64,000 bases of DNA from Paracoccus aminovorans (lineage in GTDB: Bacteria; Pseudomonadota; Alphaproteobacteria; Rhodobacterales; Rhodobacteraceae): NCBI RefSeq assembly GCF_001546115.1, contig NZ_KQ955211.1:1-64000 (forward strand), given 5' to 3'. Positions 18,300 through 26,565 of the stretch are shown here, in pieces (the first letter of the stretch is position 1; each line of letters opens with the position of its first letter). Below the pieces are notes generated by a model. That model was not told the origin of the DNA, ran no database searches, and saw only the letters and a program-made list of their open reading frames with translations. Position numbers and translations under genes: made by a program.

Positions 18300-19550
18300 T
18301 CAGTGCAGATTGGGCGTCGCGCCCATGCCTTTTTCGTCGATGGGATAGCCGCGCTCGAACCGGTCCAGCCGATAGGCCTTGGCGGTGTCGTGCGGCGTGT
18401 CGGTGGCCAGCAGATGCGCGAAGGTATAGCCCGAGGCCGGGGTGGCCTTGAAGCCGCCGTAGCACCAGCCGGCGTTCAGGTAGAGTCCCTCGACGGGCGT
18501 CTTGTCGATGATGGGCGAGCCGTCCATCGACATGTCCATGATGCCGCCCCAGACCCGCAGCAGCCGCGCCCGGCCGATGGCCGGCATCAGCGCCATGCCA
18601 CCCTGGGCCACGTCCTCGATCACCGCCATGTTGCCGCGTTGGGCATAGGAGTTGTAGCCGTCGATGTCGCCGCCGAAGACCAGGCCGCCCTTGTCGGACT
18701 GGCTGACATAGAAATGCCCGGCGCCGAAGGTGATGACGCCGTCGATGGTGGGCTTCAACCCCTCGGAGACGAAGGCTTGCAACACGTGGCTTTCGATCGG
18801 CAGGCGCATGCCCGCCTGGGCCATGACCCGACCCGACGAGCCGGCCACCGCGACGCCGACCTTGTTCGCCGCGATATAGCCGCGCGAGGTCTCGACCCCG
18901 CGCAGCTTGCCGCCCTCGATGCGGAAGCCGGTGACTTCGCAGTTCTGGATCAGGTCGACGCCGGCCCGGTCGGCGCCGCGGGCATAGCCCCAGGCCACGC
19001 CGTCATGGCGCGCGGTCCCGGCCCGGCGCTGCAACAGCCCGCCCTTGATCGGGAAGCGGGCATTGTCGAAGTTCAGCCAGGGATACATGGCCCGCACGCC
19101 CTCGCGGTCCAGCAGTTCCGCATCGGCGCCGGCGAAGATCATGGCGTTGCCGCGGCGGCGGAAGGCGTCGCGCTGCGCATCGGTGTGGCACAGGTTCAGG
19201 ATGCCGCGCTGGCTGACCATGGCGTTGAAGTTGAATTCCTGCTCGAGGTTCTCCCAGAGCTTCATCGAGAATTCATAGAACGGCTCGTTGCCCGGCAGCA
19301 TGTAGTTCGAGCGGATGATGGTGGTGTTGCGCCCGATATTGCCCGAGCCCAGCCAGCTTTTCTCCAGGACCGCGATGCGGGCCTTCTTGAAGGTGTTGGC
19401 CAGGTAATAGGCCGTCGCCAGGCCATGCCCGCCGCCGCCCACGATGATATAGTCATACGCGGGCTGGGGATCGGGATTGCGCCAGATCGGCTTCCAGCCC
19501 TTATGGCCCGTCAGGGCCTCCTTGATGACGCGAAAACCCGAATATCTCAC
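18300..19550 (-). CDS. mgdA: N-methylglutamate dehydrogenase subunit A (sarcosine oxidase beta-like)
   Basis: A 416-residue DadA/SoxB-type flavoprotein that would oxidise the N-methyl group. It starts with GTG (MRYSGFRV); an in-frame stop 24 bases upstream leaves no ATG alternative. The FAD-binding motif is DYIIVGGGGHGLATAYYLA near residue 33. The histidine that carries covalent FMN in the beta subunit family is kept in GTARHDGVAWGY. The C-terminal GWCYGGFKATPASG is characteristic. Sequence alone resembles rhizobial sarcosine oxidase beta closely, so activity on sarcosine (for example from creatinase at 50.3 kb) is a real possibility. It leads the mgdABCD-folD-purU operon and has the 17-bp palindrome in its promoter. 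Confidence 0.84.
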   Translation of the reverse strand: MRYSGFRVIKEALTGHKGWKPIWRNPDPQPAYDYIIVGGGGHGLATAYYLANTFKKARIAVLEKSWLGSGNIGRNTTIIRSNYMLPGNEPFYEFSMKLWENLEQEFNFNAMVSQRGILNLCHTDAQRDAFRRRGNAMIFAGADAELLDREGVRAMYPWLNFDNARFPIKGGLLQRRAGTARHDGVAWGYARGADRAGVDLIQNCEVTGFRIEGGKLRGVETSRGYIAANKVGVAVAGSSGRVMAQAGMRLPIESHVLQAFVSEGLKPTIDGVITFGAGHFYVSQSDKGGLVFGGDIDGYNSYAQRGNMAVIEDVAQGGMALMPAIGRARLLRVWGGIMDMSMDGSPIIDKTPVEGLYLNAGWCYGGFKATPASGYTFAHLLATDTPHDTAKAYRLDRFERGYPIDEKGMGATPNLH

Positions 19551-19571
19551 GGTGTCAGCACTCCGATTCGC

Positions 19572-19588
19572 CTTTCCTCACAGGAAAG
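19572..19588. promoter_or_regulatory. 17-bp palindrome (candidate XRE-cupin operator), copy 2
   Basis: CTTTCCTCACAGGAAAG has arms CTTTCCT/AGGAAAG around CAC. It lies 22-38 bases upstream of the mgdA start in the 128-bp region divergent to the AraC-type gene. It differs from the copy at 12545-12561 by a single base. Confidence 0.6.
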
Positions 19589-19610
19589 ATACGCGGGATT
19601 TTCGGCGTCA

Positions 19611-19656
19611 TTTGTCTTGAACGGACAAAAAATTGCCTTTAGGGGACGGGGACAAA
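19611..19656. promoter_or_regulatory. TTTGTC/GACAAA half-sites near the AraC/GlxA-type gene
   Basis: TTTGTC (19611-19616) faces GACAAA (19624-19629) across seven bases, and GACAAA recurs at 19651-19656, 23 bases before the regulator start. These may be half-sites for the AraC-type protein itself or promoter elements. Evidence is the repetition only. Confidence 0.3.
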
Positions 19657-19678
19657 GTTTTTGTGACGCGAGGGCGGC

Positions 19679-20638
19679 ATGGCCGAGGAAATGCTGCGAA
19701 TCGGCTTCATCCTGACGCCGGAATATTCCCTGATGTCGCTGACCGCGGCGGTCGAGCCGCTGCGCGCGGCGAACCAGCTGGCGGGGCGCGCACTCTATCG
19801 CCCCAGCTATCATTCCGTCGCCGGCGGCTTTGCCGCGTCCACCTCGGGCGGCGGTTTCGCTACCGAGACCCTGCCCGATCCGGCGGCGCTGGACCTGGCG
19901 CTGGTCGTCGCCGGCGGCAACCCGCTGCGCTATGAGGATGCGGCGCTGGCGCGGGGGCTGCGGGCGCTGCAGAACCGCAAGGTCCGGCTGGGCGGGATTT
20001 CCGGCGGCGCGGCGATCCTGGCCCGGCTGGGGCTGATGGAGGGGCGCCGCTTCACCCTGCACTGGGCGCATATCGACGCCCTGGCCGAGCACCAGCCCGA
20101 CCTGCTGATCGAGCGCGCGCTTTACGTCATCGACCGCGACCGCTTCACCTGCGCCGGCGGTGTCGCCGCGCTGGACATGATGTGTGCGCTGATCGCCCGC
20201 GACCACGGCGCACCCTTCGCCCGGCAGGTGGCCGAGTGGTTCATCCACCCCCGCGCCCGCAATGCCGACGAGCCGCAGCAATCCCCGGTCGCCGAGCGCT
20301 TCGACCTGCGCCACCCCATGCTGGCGCAGGCGGTGGACCTGATGTTCAGCCACCTGTCCGACCCGCTGACGCCCGAGCAGATCGCCGCCCAGGTCGGCTG
20401 CAGCCCGCGCCAGTTGCAGAGGTTGTTCAGCGATCAACTCGGTTCCTCGATGATGGAGTTCTATCGTGAGATGCGGCTGCGCAAGGCCGACGAGCTGGTG
20501 CAGCAGACGGCGCTGAGCATGCTGGACGTGGCGCTGGTCACAGGGTTCACCAGCGCCGCGCATTTCTCGCGGCTTTACGCGGCACGGTTCGGCATGCCGC
20601 CGGCACGGCGCCGGCAGGCGATGCGCAAGCGGCCCTAG
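19679..20638 (+). CDS. GlxA-like AraC-family regulator (amidase-like sensor plus AraC domain)
   Basis: The 319-residue protein has an N-terminal DJ-1/PfpI (class I glutamine-amidotransferase-like) domain (about 7-175) and a C-terminal AraC pair of helix-turn-helices (about 215-312: PLTPEQIAAQVGCSPRQLQR; FTSAAHFSRLYAARFG). In this sensor family the amidase nucleophile is usually lost; here the elbow reads GISGGAAIL with no cysteine, so it should bind rather than cleave its ligand. Relatives such as GbdR and CdhR respond to betaine, dimethylglycine or carnitine. It is divergent from mgdA and convergent with dmmA, sharing the palindromic stop CTAG, and is likely an activator of the mgd or dmm genes. 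Confidence 0.87.
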   Translation: MAEEMLRIGFILTPEYSLMSLTAAVEPLRAANQLAGRALYRPSYHSVAGGFAASTSGGGFATETLPDPAALDLALVVAGGNPLRYEDAALARGLRALQNRKVRLGGISGGAAILARLGLMEGRRFTLHWAHIDALAEHQPDLLIERALYVIDRDRFTCAGGVAALDMMCALIARDHGAPFARQVAEWFIHPRARNADEPQQSPVAERFDLRHPMLAQAVDLMFSHLSDPLTPEQIAAQVGCSPRQLQRLFSDQLGSSMMEFYREMRLRKADELVQQTALSMLDVALVTGFTSAAHFSRLYAARFGMPPARRRQAMRKRP

Positions 20639-21678
20639 TCCGGGTAGATGCCGGGCGAGGTGGGCGCGCCGTCGTCGAACTTCGACAGGTATTCGACGAT
20701 CAGCGGCTTGTTGACCAGGAAGCCCTTGTAGGTCGCCAGGTCGTCCGGCACGTCGCGGATCACCCGATGCAACCGGCGGCCCCATTTCGGCACCTTCACG
20801 ATGTCCTCGAGCGCGCAGAGATAGCAGCGGATCGGGAACACGATGGCGTTCGAGCGCGGCAGCCGGAAGAAGGTCTGCAGCTCGACGCGCAGATATTGCT
20901 TCTGGCCGACGTTTTCCGGGGTCAGCGTGCGCTTTTCCGGGCCCCATTCGGGATAGGTCTCGGGGCTGGTGTCCAGCCGCGGGTTCACGGTCATGGTCCA
21001 GTTCAGCCGCCGGGCCGGCGTGTCCTGCTGCACGTTCAGCAGGAACTTCAGCGCCCGCTGGAAGATGCCCATTTCCGCCGCGCGCGGCACCGGCGCGTGC
21101 CATTCGAAGAAGTTCATGCCGATGTCGAAATCCAGGCTCCAGTCGGCCTGCGACGTCACCATGCCCGCATCCATCCACAGGTTGTTCTCGCGCTGGTCCA
21201 GCAGCGCGAAATCGCCCTGGGTCTGGCGGGTGATGTATTCCATCGGCCCATAGGGCAGGCTGAGATCGTCCATGAAGGTGAAGCTGTCGTCGATGCCCAA
21301 GGGCTTGTTCACCCAGCGCCAGCGGTCGCCGTCGCGGTGCAGCTCGAACAGGTCCGGATAGTCCTCGGACTTGGCGGTCATGATCAGTTCCAGCAGATCC
21401 CAGCCCGCCAGCCGCATATGCGGCAGCGACTGGCAGCGGCCCGGGTCGCGCTGCAGCGTGATGGCGCGGTCCGCCATCTCGGCTACGTAATGCTCGTCCA
21501 CGTCGAAGCGGCGCTGGAACACGCTGTGGTCGGGACCGGCGGCGCGATGCGGCTCCATGTTCACCGAATACATGTATTCGTCGCGGTCGAAGGGGAAGGG
21601 AAAGCGGCGGATCGCGGCGGGCGAGTTGTGATAGCTGTAGTCGCCGCGAAAGCTTTCCTTGTTGAAGGTGATGGTCAT
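20635..21678 (-). CDS. dmmA: Dimethylamine monooxygenase subunit DmmA (heme-dependent oxidative N-demethylase)
   Basis: This 347-residue protein belongs to the DUF3445 family, which includes DmmA and the structurally described heme-dependent oxidative N-demethylase. Recognisable stretches are FPFPFDRDEYMYSVNMEP at the N-terminus and LRVELQTFFRLPRSNAIVF near residue 270. It would oxidise dimethylamine to methylamine and formaldehyde with electrons from DmmB and DmmC. The ATG follows TAGGAGGCTCCG. It is the last gene of the dmmD-C-B-A run, nine bases after dmmB. Confidence 0.87.
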   Translation of the reverse strand: MTITFNKESFRGDYSYHNSPAAIRRFPFPFDRDEYMYSVNMEPHRAAGPDHSVFQRRFDVDEHYVAEMADRAITLQRDPGRCQSLPHMRLAGWDLLELIMTAKSEDYPDLFELHRDGDRWRWVNKPLGIDDSFTFMDDLSLPYGPMEYITRQTQGDFALLDQRENNLWMDAGMVTSQADWSLDFDIGMNFFEWHAPVPRAAEMGIFQRALKFLLNVQQDTPARRLNWTMTVNPRLDTSPETYPEWGPEKRTLTPENVGQKQYLRVELQTFFRLPRSNAIVFPIRCYLCALEDIVKVPKWGRRLHRVIRDVPDDLATYKGFLVNKPLIVEYLSKFDDGAPTSPGIYPD

Positions 21679-21687
21679 CGGAGCCTC

Positions 21688-22617
21688 CTATCGGTCGATG
21701 GTCAGCAGCCGGCCGCGGAAGCGCGACACGCAAGGCATGATCTTGCGGGCGCGTTCCTCGGGTTCCAGCCAGTGGTCGTGGTGTTCGATGGTGCCGTCGC
21801 AGGCCAGCACATCGGTTTCGCATTGCCCGCAGGCGCCGCCCCGGCACAGCCAGGGCGCGTCGATGCCGGCGTTTTCCAGCGCCTCCAGCAGGCTTTCATG
21901 GGCGCCGACGGTCAGGGTCTTGTGACTGCGCGCGCAATGCACCTCGAAGGGCTCGCCGGGGGCGGGGGCCAGGAATTCCTCGGAATGCAGCGCGTCGCGG
22001 GGCCAGCCGAGCGCCAGCGCAGAATCCAGCACCGTCGAGATCATCCGGTCCGAGGCGCAGACATACAGATGCGTGCCGAGCGGCTGCGCCGACAGCAGCG
22101 CGCCCAGGTCCATGCGCGAGCCTTCGGCGCTGACATGGACATGCACGCCCTCGGGCAGCAGGGGCAGGGCGGCCAGCTCGTCCCGCGCCCGCACGGCGTA
22201 ATGCAGCTCATAGGGCAGGCCCAGCCGCCGCAGCTCGCGCACCTGCGCGAGGAAGGGCGTGATGCCGACGCCGCCGGCGATCAGCAGGTGCTTGCGGGCC
22301 TTGAGGTTCAGCGCGAACAGGTTCACCGGATTGCCGATATGCATCAGCATCCCCGGCTGCGCCTCGCGGTGCATGAACAGCGAGCCGCCGCGGCCCTGGT
22401 CCTCGCGCTGCACGGCGATTTCGTAGCCCGAGCCGTCCTCGGGGTCCGAGATCAGCGAATAGGCGTTGCGGCGCAGGATGTTGCCGTCCTGCATCTCGAC
22501 CATGACATGGGCGCCGCCGGAAAACAGCGGCAGCGGGCCCCCGTCGGGGCGTTCGAAGCGAAAGCGGGTGATGCGGGGCGACAGCGTTTCGCGCGCGGTC
22601 AGGATCAGGGGTTGCAT
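21688..22617 (-). CDS. dmmB: Dimethylamine monooxygenase reductase DmmB (flavin / 2Fe-2S)
   Basis: A 309-residue phthalate-dioxygenase-reductase-like protein. It has an N-terminal flavin domain (about 1-100, with RRNAYSLISDPED), an NAD(P)H domain (LIAGGVGITPFLAQ near 113) and a C-terminal plant-type ferredoxin. The ferredoxin ligands are CRGGACGQC and a last cysteine in IMPCVS. It passes electrons from NAD(P)H to the DmmA oxygenase. VanB-type vanillate reductases have the same architecture; position between dmmC and dmmA fixes the role. Its start overlaps the dmmC stop by one base. Confidence 0.88.
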   Translation of the reverse strand: MQPLILTARETLSPRITRFRFERPDGGPLPLFSGGAHVMVEMQDGNILRRNAYSLISDPEDGSGYEIAVQREDQGRGGSLFMHREAQPGMLMHIGNPVNLFALNLKARKHLLIAGGVGITPFLAQVRELRRLGLPYELHYAVRARDELAALPLLPEGVHVHVSAEGSRMDLGALLSAQPLGTHLYVCASDRMISTVLDSALALGWPRDALHSEEFLAPAPGEPFEVHCARSHKTLTVGAHESLLEALENAGIDAPWLCRGGACGQCETDVLACDGTIEHHDHWLEPEERARKIMPCVSRFRGRLLTIDR

Positions 22618-23213
22618 CAGCGGATCTCCACGGGTTCAGGCACCTCGCCGGGGGTTTCGGCGTCGATGCAGACGCCCTGGAAGGCGCCCAGCCGGCGCGA
22701 GAAATGGTCGCGCACGAACAGCGCCCGGCCGCAGCCGGGGCAGGTATAGGGGTCGGTCGTCACGCCCTCGGCGACGGTCTTGCAATGCACGCATTGCATG
22801 CGCCGCGCGGCGGTGCCGCGATGTTCGGACTGGATCGCGCCCAGTGGCAGGCCGGCATCCAGAAGCTGCGCCTGTGCCTGCGCGATCAGCCCTTCGGAGC
22901 CGGCGAGAAAGGCCTGCAAGCCCATCGCCGCGCCGTCCAGCGCGCACTCCAGCGCCGCCGGCAACTCGGCGGTCGCGCCAAGCGTGACAAGGTTTGCCGG
23001 GTTCAGCGCCCGCAGCGCGGGGGCCATGGAAAAGCCGTCCTGAAGATGCAGCAGCGTGGCCTTGGCCATCAGGTCGGGCGCCTTTTCGGCCAGCGCGACC
23101 AGCGCCGCCGCGCCGGCGTCGTCGGCGACCATCAGGGCGCTGCGACAGGGCCGCGGTTCCAGGGTCGCGTAAACCGGGCGGCTGGTGAAGGTTTGGGTCG
23201 GCGGCGAGCTCAT
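22617..23213 (-). CDS. dmmC: Dimethylamine monooxygenase subunit DmmC
   Basis: A 198-residue protein whose C-terminal quarter carries four cysteines as CVHC and CPGC (about 140-165), a rubredoxin- or zinc-ribbon-like arrangement, followed by VRDHFSRRLGAFQGVC. The N-terminal part is a low-complexity alpha/beta segment without a known motif. In dmmDABC clusters DmmC is a required subunit; a role in electron transfer through an Fe(Cys)4 site is plausible but not proven here. It lies after dmmD with a 65-bp gap holding a strong hairpin. Confidence 0.78.
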   Translation of the reverse strand: MSSPPTQTFTSRPVYATLEPRPCRSALMVADDAGAAALVALAEKAPDLMAKATLLHLQDGFSMAPALRALNPANLVTLGATAELPAALECALDGAAMGLQAFLAGSEGLIAQAQAQLLDAGLPLGAIQSEHRGTAARRMQCVHCKTVAEGVTTDPYTCPGCGRALFVRDHFSRRLGAFQGVCIDAETPGEVPEPVEIR

Positions 23214-23241
23214 TGCGGTGGTCCCTGGCAGATTTGGCTGA

Positions 23242-23268
23242 GGGGGCGGGGGCGGCAGTCCCGCCCCC
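23242..23268. other. Hairpin between dmmD and dmmC
   Basis: Perfect nine-base arms GGGGGCGGG and CCCGCCCCC with a nine-base loop lie just after the dmmD stop inside the operon. There is no T-run, so it may be an RNA-stability or processing element that sets different dmmD and dmmCBA levels. Confidence 0.4.
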
Positions 23269-23278
23269 GGCCGGTGGC

Positions 23279-24418
23279 TTAGCCCTTGGCGGTGCGGCGT
23301 TTCTTTTCCGGGTCGAAGAACGGCATCTGGCCGGTGGTCGCCGGGATCTCGCCATGGGTGGCGCAGTTCACGACCAGCCTGGTGCCGTCGTTCGCCAGTT
23401 CGACCGGCAGACGGGCGATGGCGACGGTCCAGTCGTTCAGCGGCGAATGCATGGCCTGCGTCACCACGCCGACCTGCTTGCCGTCCTGCATCACCGGCGC
23501 GCCGTTGCCCGGAACCTTGTCGCCTTCCAGCTTCAGGCCCCAGATCTTGAAGCGCTCCTTGCCCTTCAGGCGGTAATGCTCATCCGCGCCGCGGAAGCCG
23601 GTCTTGCCGGGCGAGACGGTGAAGTCCAGGCCCAGTTCCCACAGCGTATCCCCGCCCTGCTCGTTCTCGAAGGGATACATTTCCGAGTTGTCGTAGGGGA
23701 AGAACAGCAGGTAGCTTTCGGTCCGCAGCATGTCGAGCGTGGTGAAGCGGCAGGGGATGATGCCCATCTCCTTGCCCTCTTCCAGGATGCGGTCCCAGAC
23801 CAGCCCGGCGTCCTGGCCGCGCACGAAGATCTCGTAGCCGCGCTCGCCGGTATAGCCGGTGCGCGAGATCATCACCGGCTTGCCGAACAGCGAGGTCTGC
23901 ATATGCGCGAAATAGGGCAGGTCGCGGATGCCCGGGACGTGCTTGGCCAGGTAGTCGACCGCCAGCGGGCCTTGCAGCGACAGGTCGTGCAGGTTGTCGT
24001 CGAAGATCACCGACACGTCGCGGCCATAGGCGGCCATGGTCAGCTGCTCGAAGCCCTGGCCGGCGCCGTGGACCACCATGAAGGCGTTCGGGCCGGTGCG
24101 ATAGATCACGCAGTCGTCGATGAACTTGCCGGCGTCGTTCAGCATGCAGGCATAGACCGAGCGGCCGGGCATCAGCTTTTCAAGGTTGCGCGTGGTCGCG
24201 CGCTCGATGACATGGCTGGCGGCGGCGCCGGTGATATGGACCTTTTTCAGGCCCGACACGTCCATCAGCCCGGCCTTGGTGCGGATCGCCATGTATTCGG
24301 CATCCGGGTCGCCCGAGGTATAGGACCAGGCGGTGCCCATGCCGCTCCAGTCCTCCAGCTCGGAGCCAAGGGCGCGGTGGCGGTCGGCCAGCGTCGAAAA
24401 GCGCCAGGAATTCGTCAT
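23279..24418 (-). CDS. dmmD: GcvT-like folate-dependent protein DmmD
   Basis: The 379-residue aminomethyltransferase-family protein contains GLMDVSGLKKVHITG near residue 50, a folate-binding region and RTGYTGERGYEIFV near 196. As part of dmmDABC it is expected to bind tetrahydrofolate and trap formaldehyde released from dimethylamine as methylene-THF. The ATG follows GGGAGA at eight bases. A dimethylsulfoniopropionate demethylase-like protein (DmdA) is a paralogous alternative, but the neighbours are amine genes. Confidence 0.84.
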   Translation of the reverse strand: MTNSWRFSTLADRHRALGSELEDWSGMGTAWSYTSGDPDAEYMAIRTKAGLMDVSGLKKVHITGAAASHVIERATTRNLEKLMPGRSVYACMLNDAGKFIDDCVIYRTGPNAFMVVHGAGQGFEQLTMAAYGRDVSVIFDDNLHDLSLQGPLAVDYLAKHVPGIRDLPYFAHMQTSLFGKPVMISRTGYTGERGYEIFVRGQDAGLVWDRILEEGKEMGIIPCRFTTLDMLRTESYLLFFPYDNSEMYPFENEQGGDTLWELGLDFTVSPGKTGFRGADEHYRLKGKERFKIWGLKLEGDKVPGNGAPVMQDGKQVGVVTQAMHSPLNDWTVAIARLPVELANDGTRLVVNCATHGEIPATTGQMPFFDPEKKRRTAKG

Positions 24419-24449
24419 CTCGTCATTCTCCCAATAGTCTTGCGTTTGG

Positions 24450-24475
24450 GGCGGGACCGGGCTGCCGATCCCGCC
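24450..24475. other. Hairpin between the permease gene and dmmD
   Basis: Seven-base arms GGCGGGA (24450-24456) and TCCCGCC (24469-24475) lie in the 66-bp gap just past the permease stop codon on the minus strand. It could be a weak terminator or RNA-stabilising structure. Confidence 0.35.
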
Positions 24476-24484
24476 GATTTCGGG

Positions 24485-26296
24485 TCAGGCTGGCAGCTGG
24501 AAGAACCAGTTGCTGAACAGCACCACCGCGGCCCCGGCGATCAGCGCCAGATAGGGCAGGATGCCGGCGCGGCGCGGGCCGAGGTCGCCGTGGTCGCTGA
24601 GGCCCAGGTCCTCCATCGCCTCGCGCGGGAAATGGCCCTTGTCCTGGTAGTAGTGGCGGAACCAGAACACCGGCAGGATGAAGCTGGCCATGATCAGCCC
24701 CGACCACAGCGCGCCGGAATAGCCCCAGACCTTGGCGCCCGCGCCCAGGAACATGGCGTTCACGAAGGCCAGGCAGGTGTTGATCCCGATCAGCACCGTC
24801 GGCGCCTTCCAGGGACGCACCAGATGCGGGCTGTCGATGCGGTGGATCCAACCGGCATTCAGGTTCATGAAGTTGAACATGATATAGCCGACGTTCGAGA
24901 TGGCGAGCACGTAGAAATAGCCGCCGGGGTCCGAGGCCAGCGCCAGCAGGAACACGTTGAAGAACAGGTCGGTCCACATCGCGTTGGTCGGCGCGCCATG
25001 TTCGTTCACATGGCCCAGAAAGCGCGGCAGCCAGCCATCGCGCGACCCCTGGTAGAGCGTGCGCGACGATCCCGCCATCGCGGTCATGATCGCCAGGAAC
25101 AGCGCCAGGATCATCAGCATCACGAGGATCTGGGTGATGACCGCGCCGCCGCTGACCAGCCCGGCCAAGGCGGCGCCGACCCCGGTCCCGTCGACGATTT
25201 CAGGGGCCAGCATGCCTTCGTGGCCCAGCACGCCCTGGAAGGCGAAGGGGATCAGGAAGAAGAAGACCATGCACAGCAGGCCGGAATAGAAAATCGCCTT
25301 GAAGGTATCCGTCGCCGGGTTCTTGAACTCGGCCGTGTAGCAGACCGCGGTCTCGAAGCCATAGGTCGACCAGGCGGCGATATACATCGCGCCCAGGAAC
25401 AGCGTCCAGCCGCCGATGTCCCAGGCCCCGTCCGTCGCGGCATAGGCGGCGGTCGGCGGCACGATGCCGGTGACGTTCATCGTGTTGATCGAGCCGTTCA
25501 GGATCGGCACCAACCCGACCAGGAACAGCGGCACGAGCACGATGATGGCCATGACCCGCTGCGCTTTCGCGGTCGACGAGATGCCCCGGTGCTGGATCGC
25601 GAAAATGATCAGCATCAGGACCACGCCGATGACGAAGGTCGCGTTGAAATGCAGCGTGCCCAGGCCGGGGATCGGCAGCGCCAGCGCCTCCCAGGTGCGG
25701 AAGGTGGGGGTCAGGGCGGCGACGGCGTCCGCCCGGGCCACGGCCTGGATGGCGGCATCGGTGGCCGCGCCGGGATTGGCGGCGATATAGTCGATGACCG
25801 CCTGGCTCTGCGCCGTATAGCTGCCGATGTTGGCCGCGACCCAATCCATCACCGGCTGGCTGGTCGCCAGCGGAATCGGGAACAGCGAGTTCAGGATGTA
25901 GCCGGCCGCGATGGCGCAGCCCAGCGACAGCACCGGGCTCCAGGCGAACCAGTTGCACCAGACCGACAAGGGCGCGATCAGCTTCGAATAGCGCAGCCAG
26001 GCCGTCGCGCCATAGACCGAGGTTCCGCCCGACTTGTTGCCGAACATCCCGGCCATCTCGGCATAGGTAAAGCTTTGCAGAAAGCCCATGCACATGGACA
26101 GCATCCAGACCACGAAGGCGGCCTTGCCTGCGACGCCAGCGATGCCGCCGATGGAAAACAGGACCAGCGGCGGCACGCCCGCCGCGACCCAGAAGGCCCC
26201 GCGCCAGTCCAAGGTGCGGTGCAGTCTGCCCGACGCGGCCAAGCCGTCGTCCCCCGTCGCGCCGACCATCGGGCCGGCCGTTGATTGTTCAACCAT
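24485..26296 (-). CDS. APC-superfamily permease in the methylamine operon
   Basis: A 603-residue amino-acid/polyamine/organocation permease with about twelve to fourteen hydrophobic helices (for example FVIGVVLMLIIFAIQ; VITQILVMLMILALFLAIMT). A long hydrophilic insert around residues 150-200 is unusual for a plain amino-acid transporter. It lies between tdm and dmmD and is transcribed with them, so uptake of a methylated amine or TMAO, or export of an intermediate, is the likely job; the sequence does not show the substrate. The ATG follows AGGGAAAC. Confidence 0.75.
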   Translation of the reverse strand: MVEQSTAGPMVGATGDDGLAASGRLHRTLDWRGAFWVAAGVPPLVLFSIGGIAGVAGKAAFVVWMLSMCMGFLQSFTYAEMAGMFGNKSGGTSVYGATAWLRYSKLIAPLSVWCNWFAWSPVLSLGCAIAAGYILNSLFPIPLATSQPVMDWVAANIGSYTAQSQAVIDYIAANPGAATDAAIQAVARADAVAALTPTFRTWEALALPIPGLGTLHFNATFVIGVVLMLIIFAIQHRGISSTAKAQRVMAIIVLVPLFLVGLVPILNGSINTMNVTGIVPPTAAYAATDGAWDIGGWTLFLGAMYIAAWSTYGFETAVCYTAEFKNPATDTFKAIFYSGLLCMVFFFLIPFAFQGVLGHEGMLAPEIVDGTGVGAALAGLVSGGAVITQILVMLMILALFLAIMTAMAGSSRTLYQGSRDGWLPRFLGHVNEHGAPTNAMWTDLFFNVFLLALASDPGGYFYVLAISNVGYIMFNFMNLNAGWIHRIDSPHLVRPWKAPTVLIGINTCLAFVNAMFLGAGAKVWGYSGALWSGLIMASFILPVFWFRHYYQDKGHFPREAMEDLGLSDHGDLGPRRAGILPYLALIAGAAVVLFSNWFFQLPA

Positions 26297-26565
26297 ATGC
26301 GCGTTTCCCTGTTGGACAAGCCGCCCCGGACCCTGTCGCGGTCGCTTTCAGGCTGGCTCGGTATGTTGCGGCGCCGGGGCACCCCTCATGCCCCGGCGGC
26401 ATTCCCTTGCTTTGTCCGTCACAGGCAGCGACAGGCGCGCCCCTCCGCGATGCGGCGGGGGTTCTGTCCGGCACCGGGCAGCCCTGGGGCTGCGCGGAAC
26501 CGGCCAGCGTCGTGGGACGCCGGGCTGCAATCATGTCGAACCTCTCTGTCGTCAGCGCCGCGGTT
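26297..26565. other. 269-bp gap between tdm and the permease gene, with hairpins
   Basis: I see no credible gene here. It holds a perfect nine-base hairpin CGCCGGGGC/GCCCCGGCG at 26372-26380 and 26390-26398, a GCAGCCC/GGGCTGC inverted repeat near 26485, and CCGCGGT/ACCGCGG near 26560 just beyond the tdm stop. The last may be part of a terminator for tdm, which would give the permease and dmm genes their own promoter. Confidence 0.4.

Noticed and set aside
20635..21678. Possibility that the DUF3445 protein is an unknown gene of novel function
   Set aside because: The family and its neighbours dmmB, dmmC and dmmD identify it as the dimethylamine monooxygenase subunit DmmA.
23213..26284. 1023-residue open frame on the plus strand opposite dmmD and the permease
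   Set aside because: It is antisense to conserved genes and its product is low-complexity Arg/Gly/His-rich sequence without motifs.
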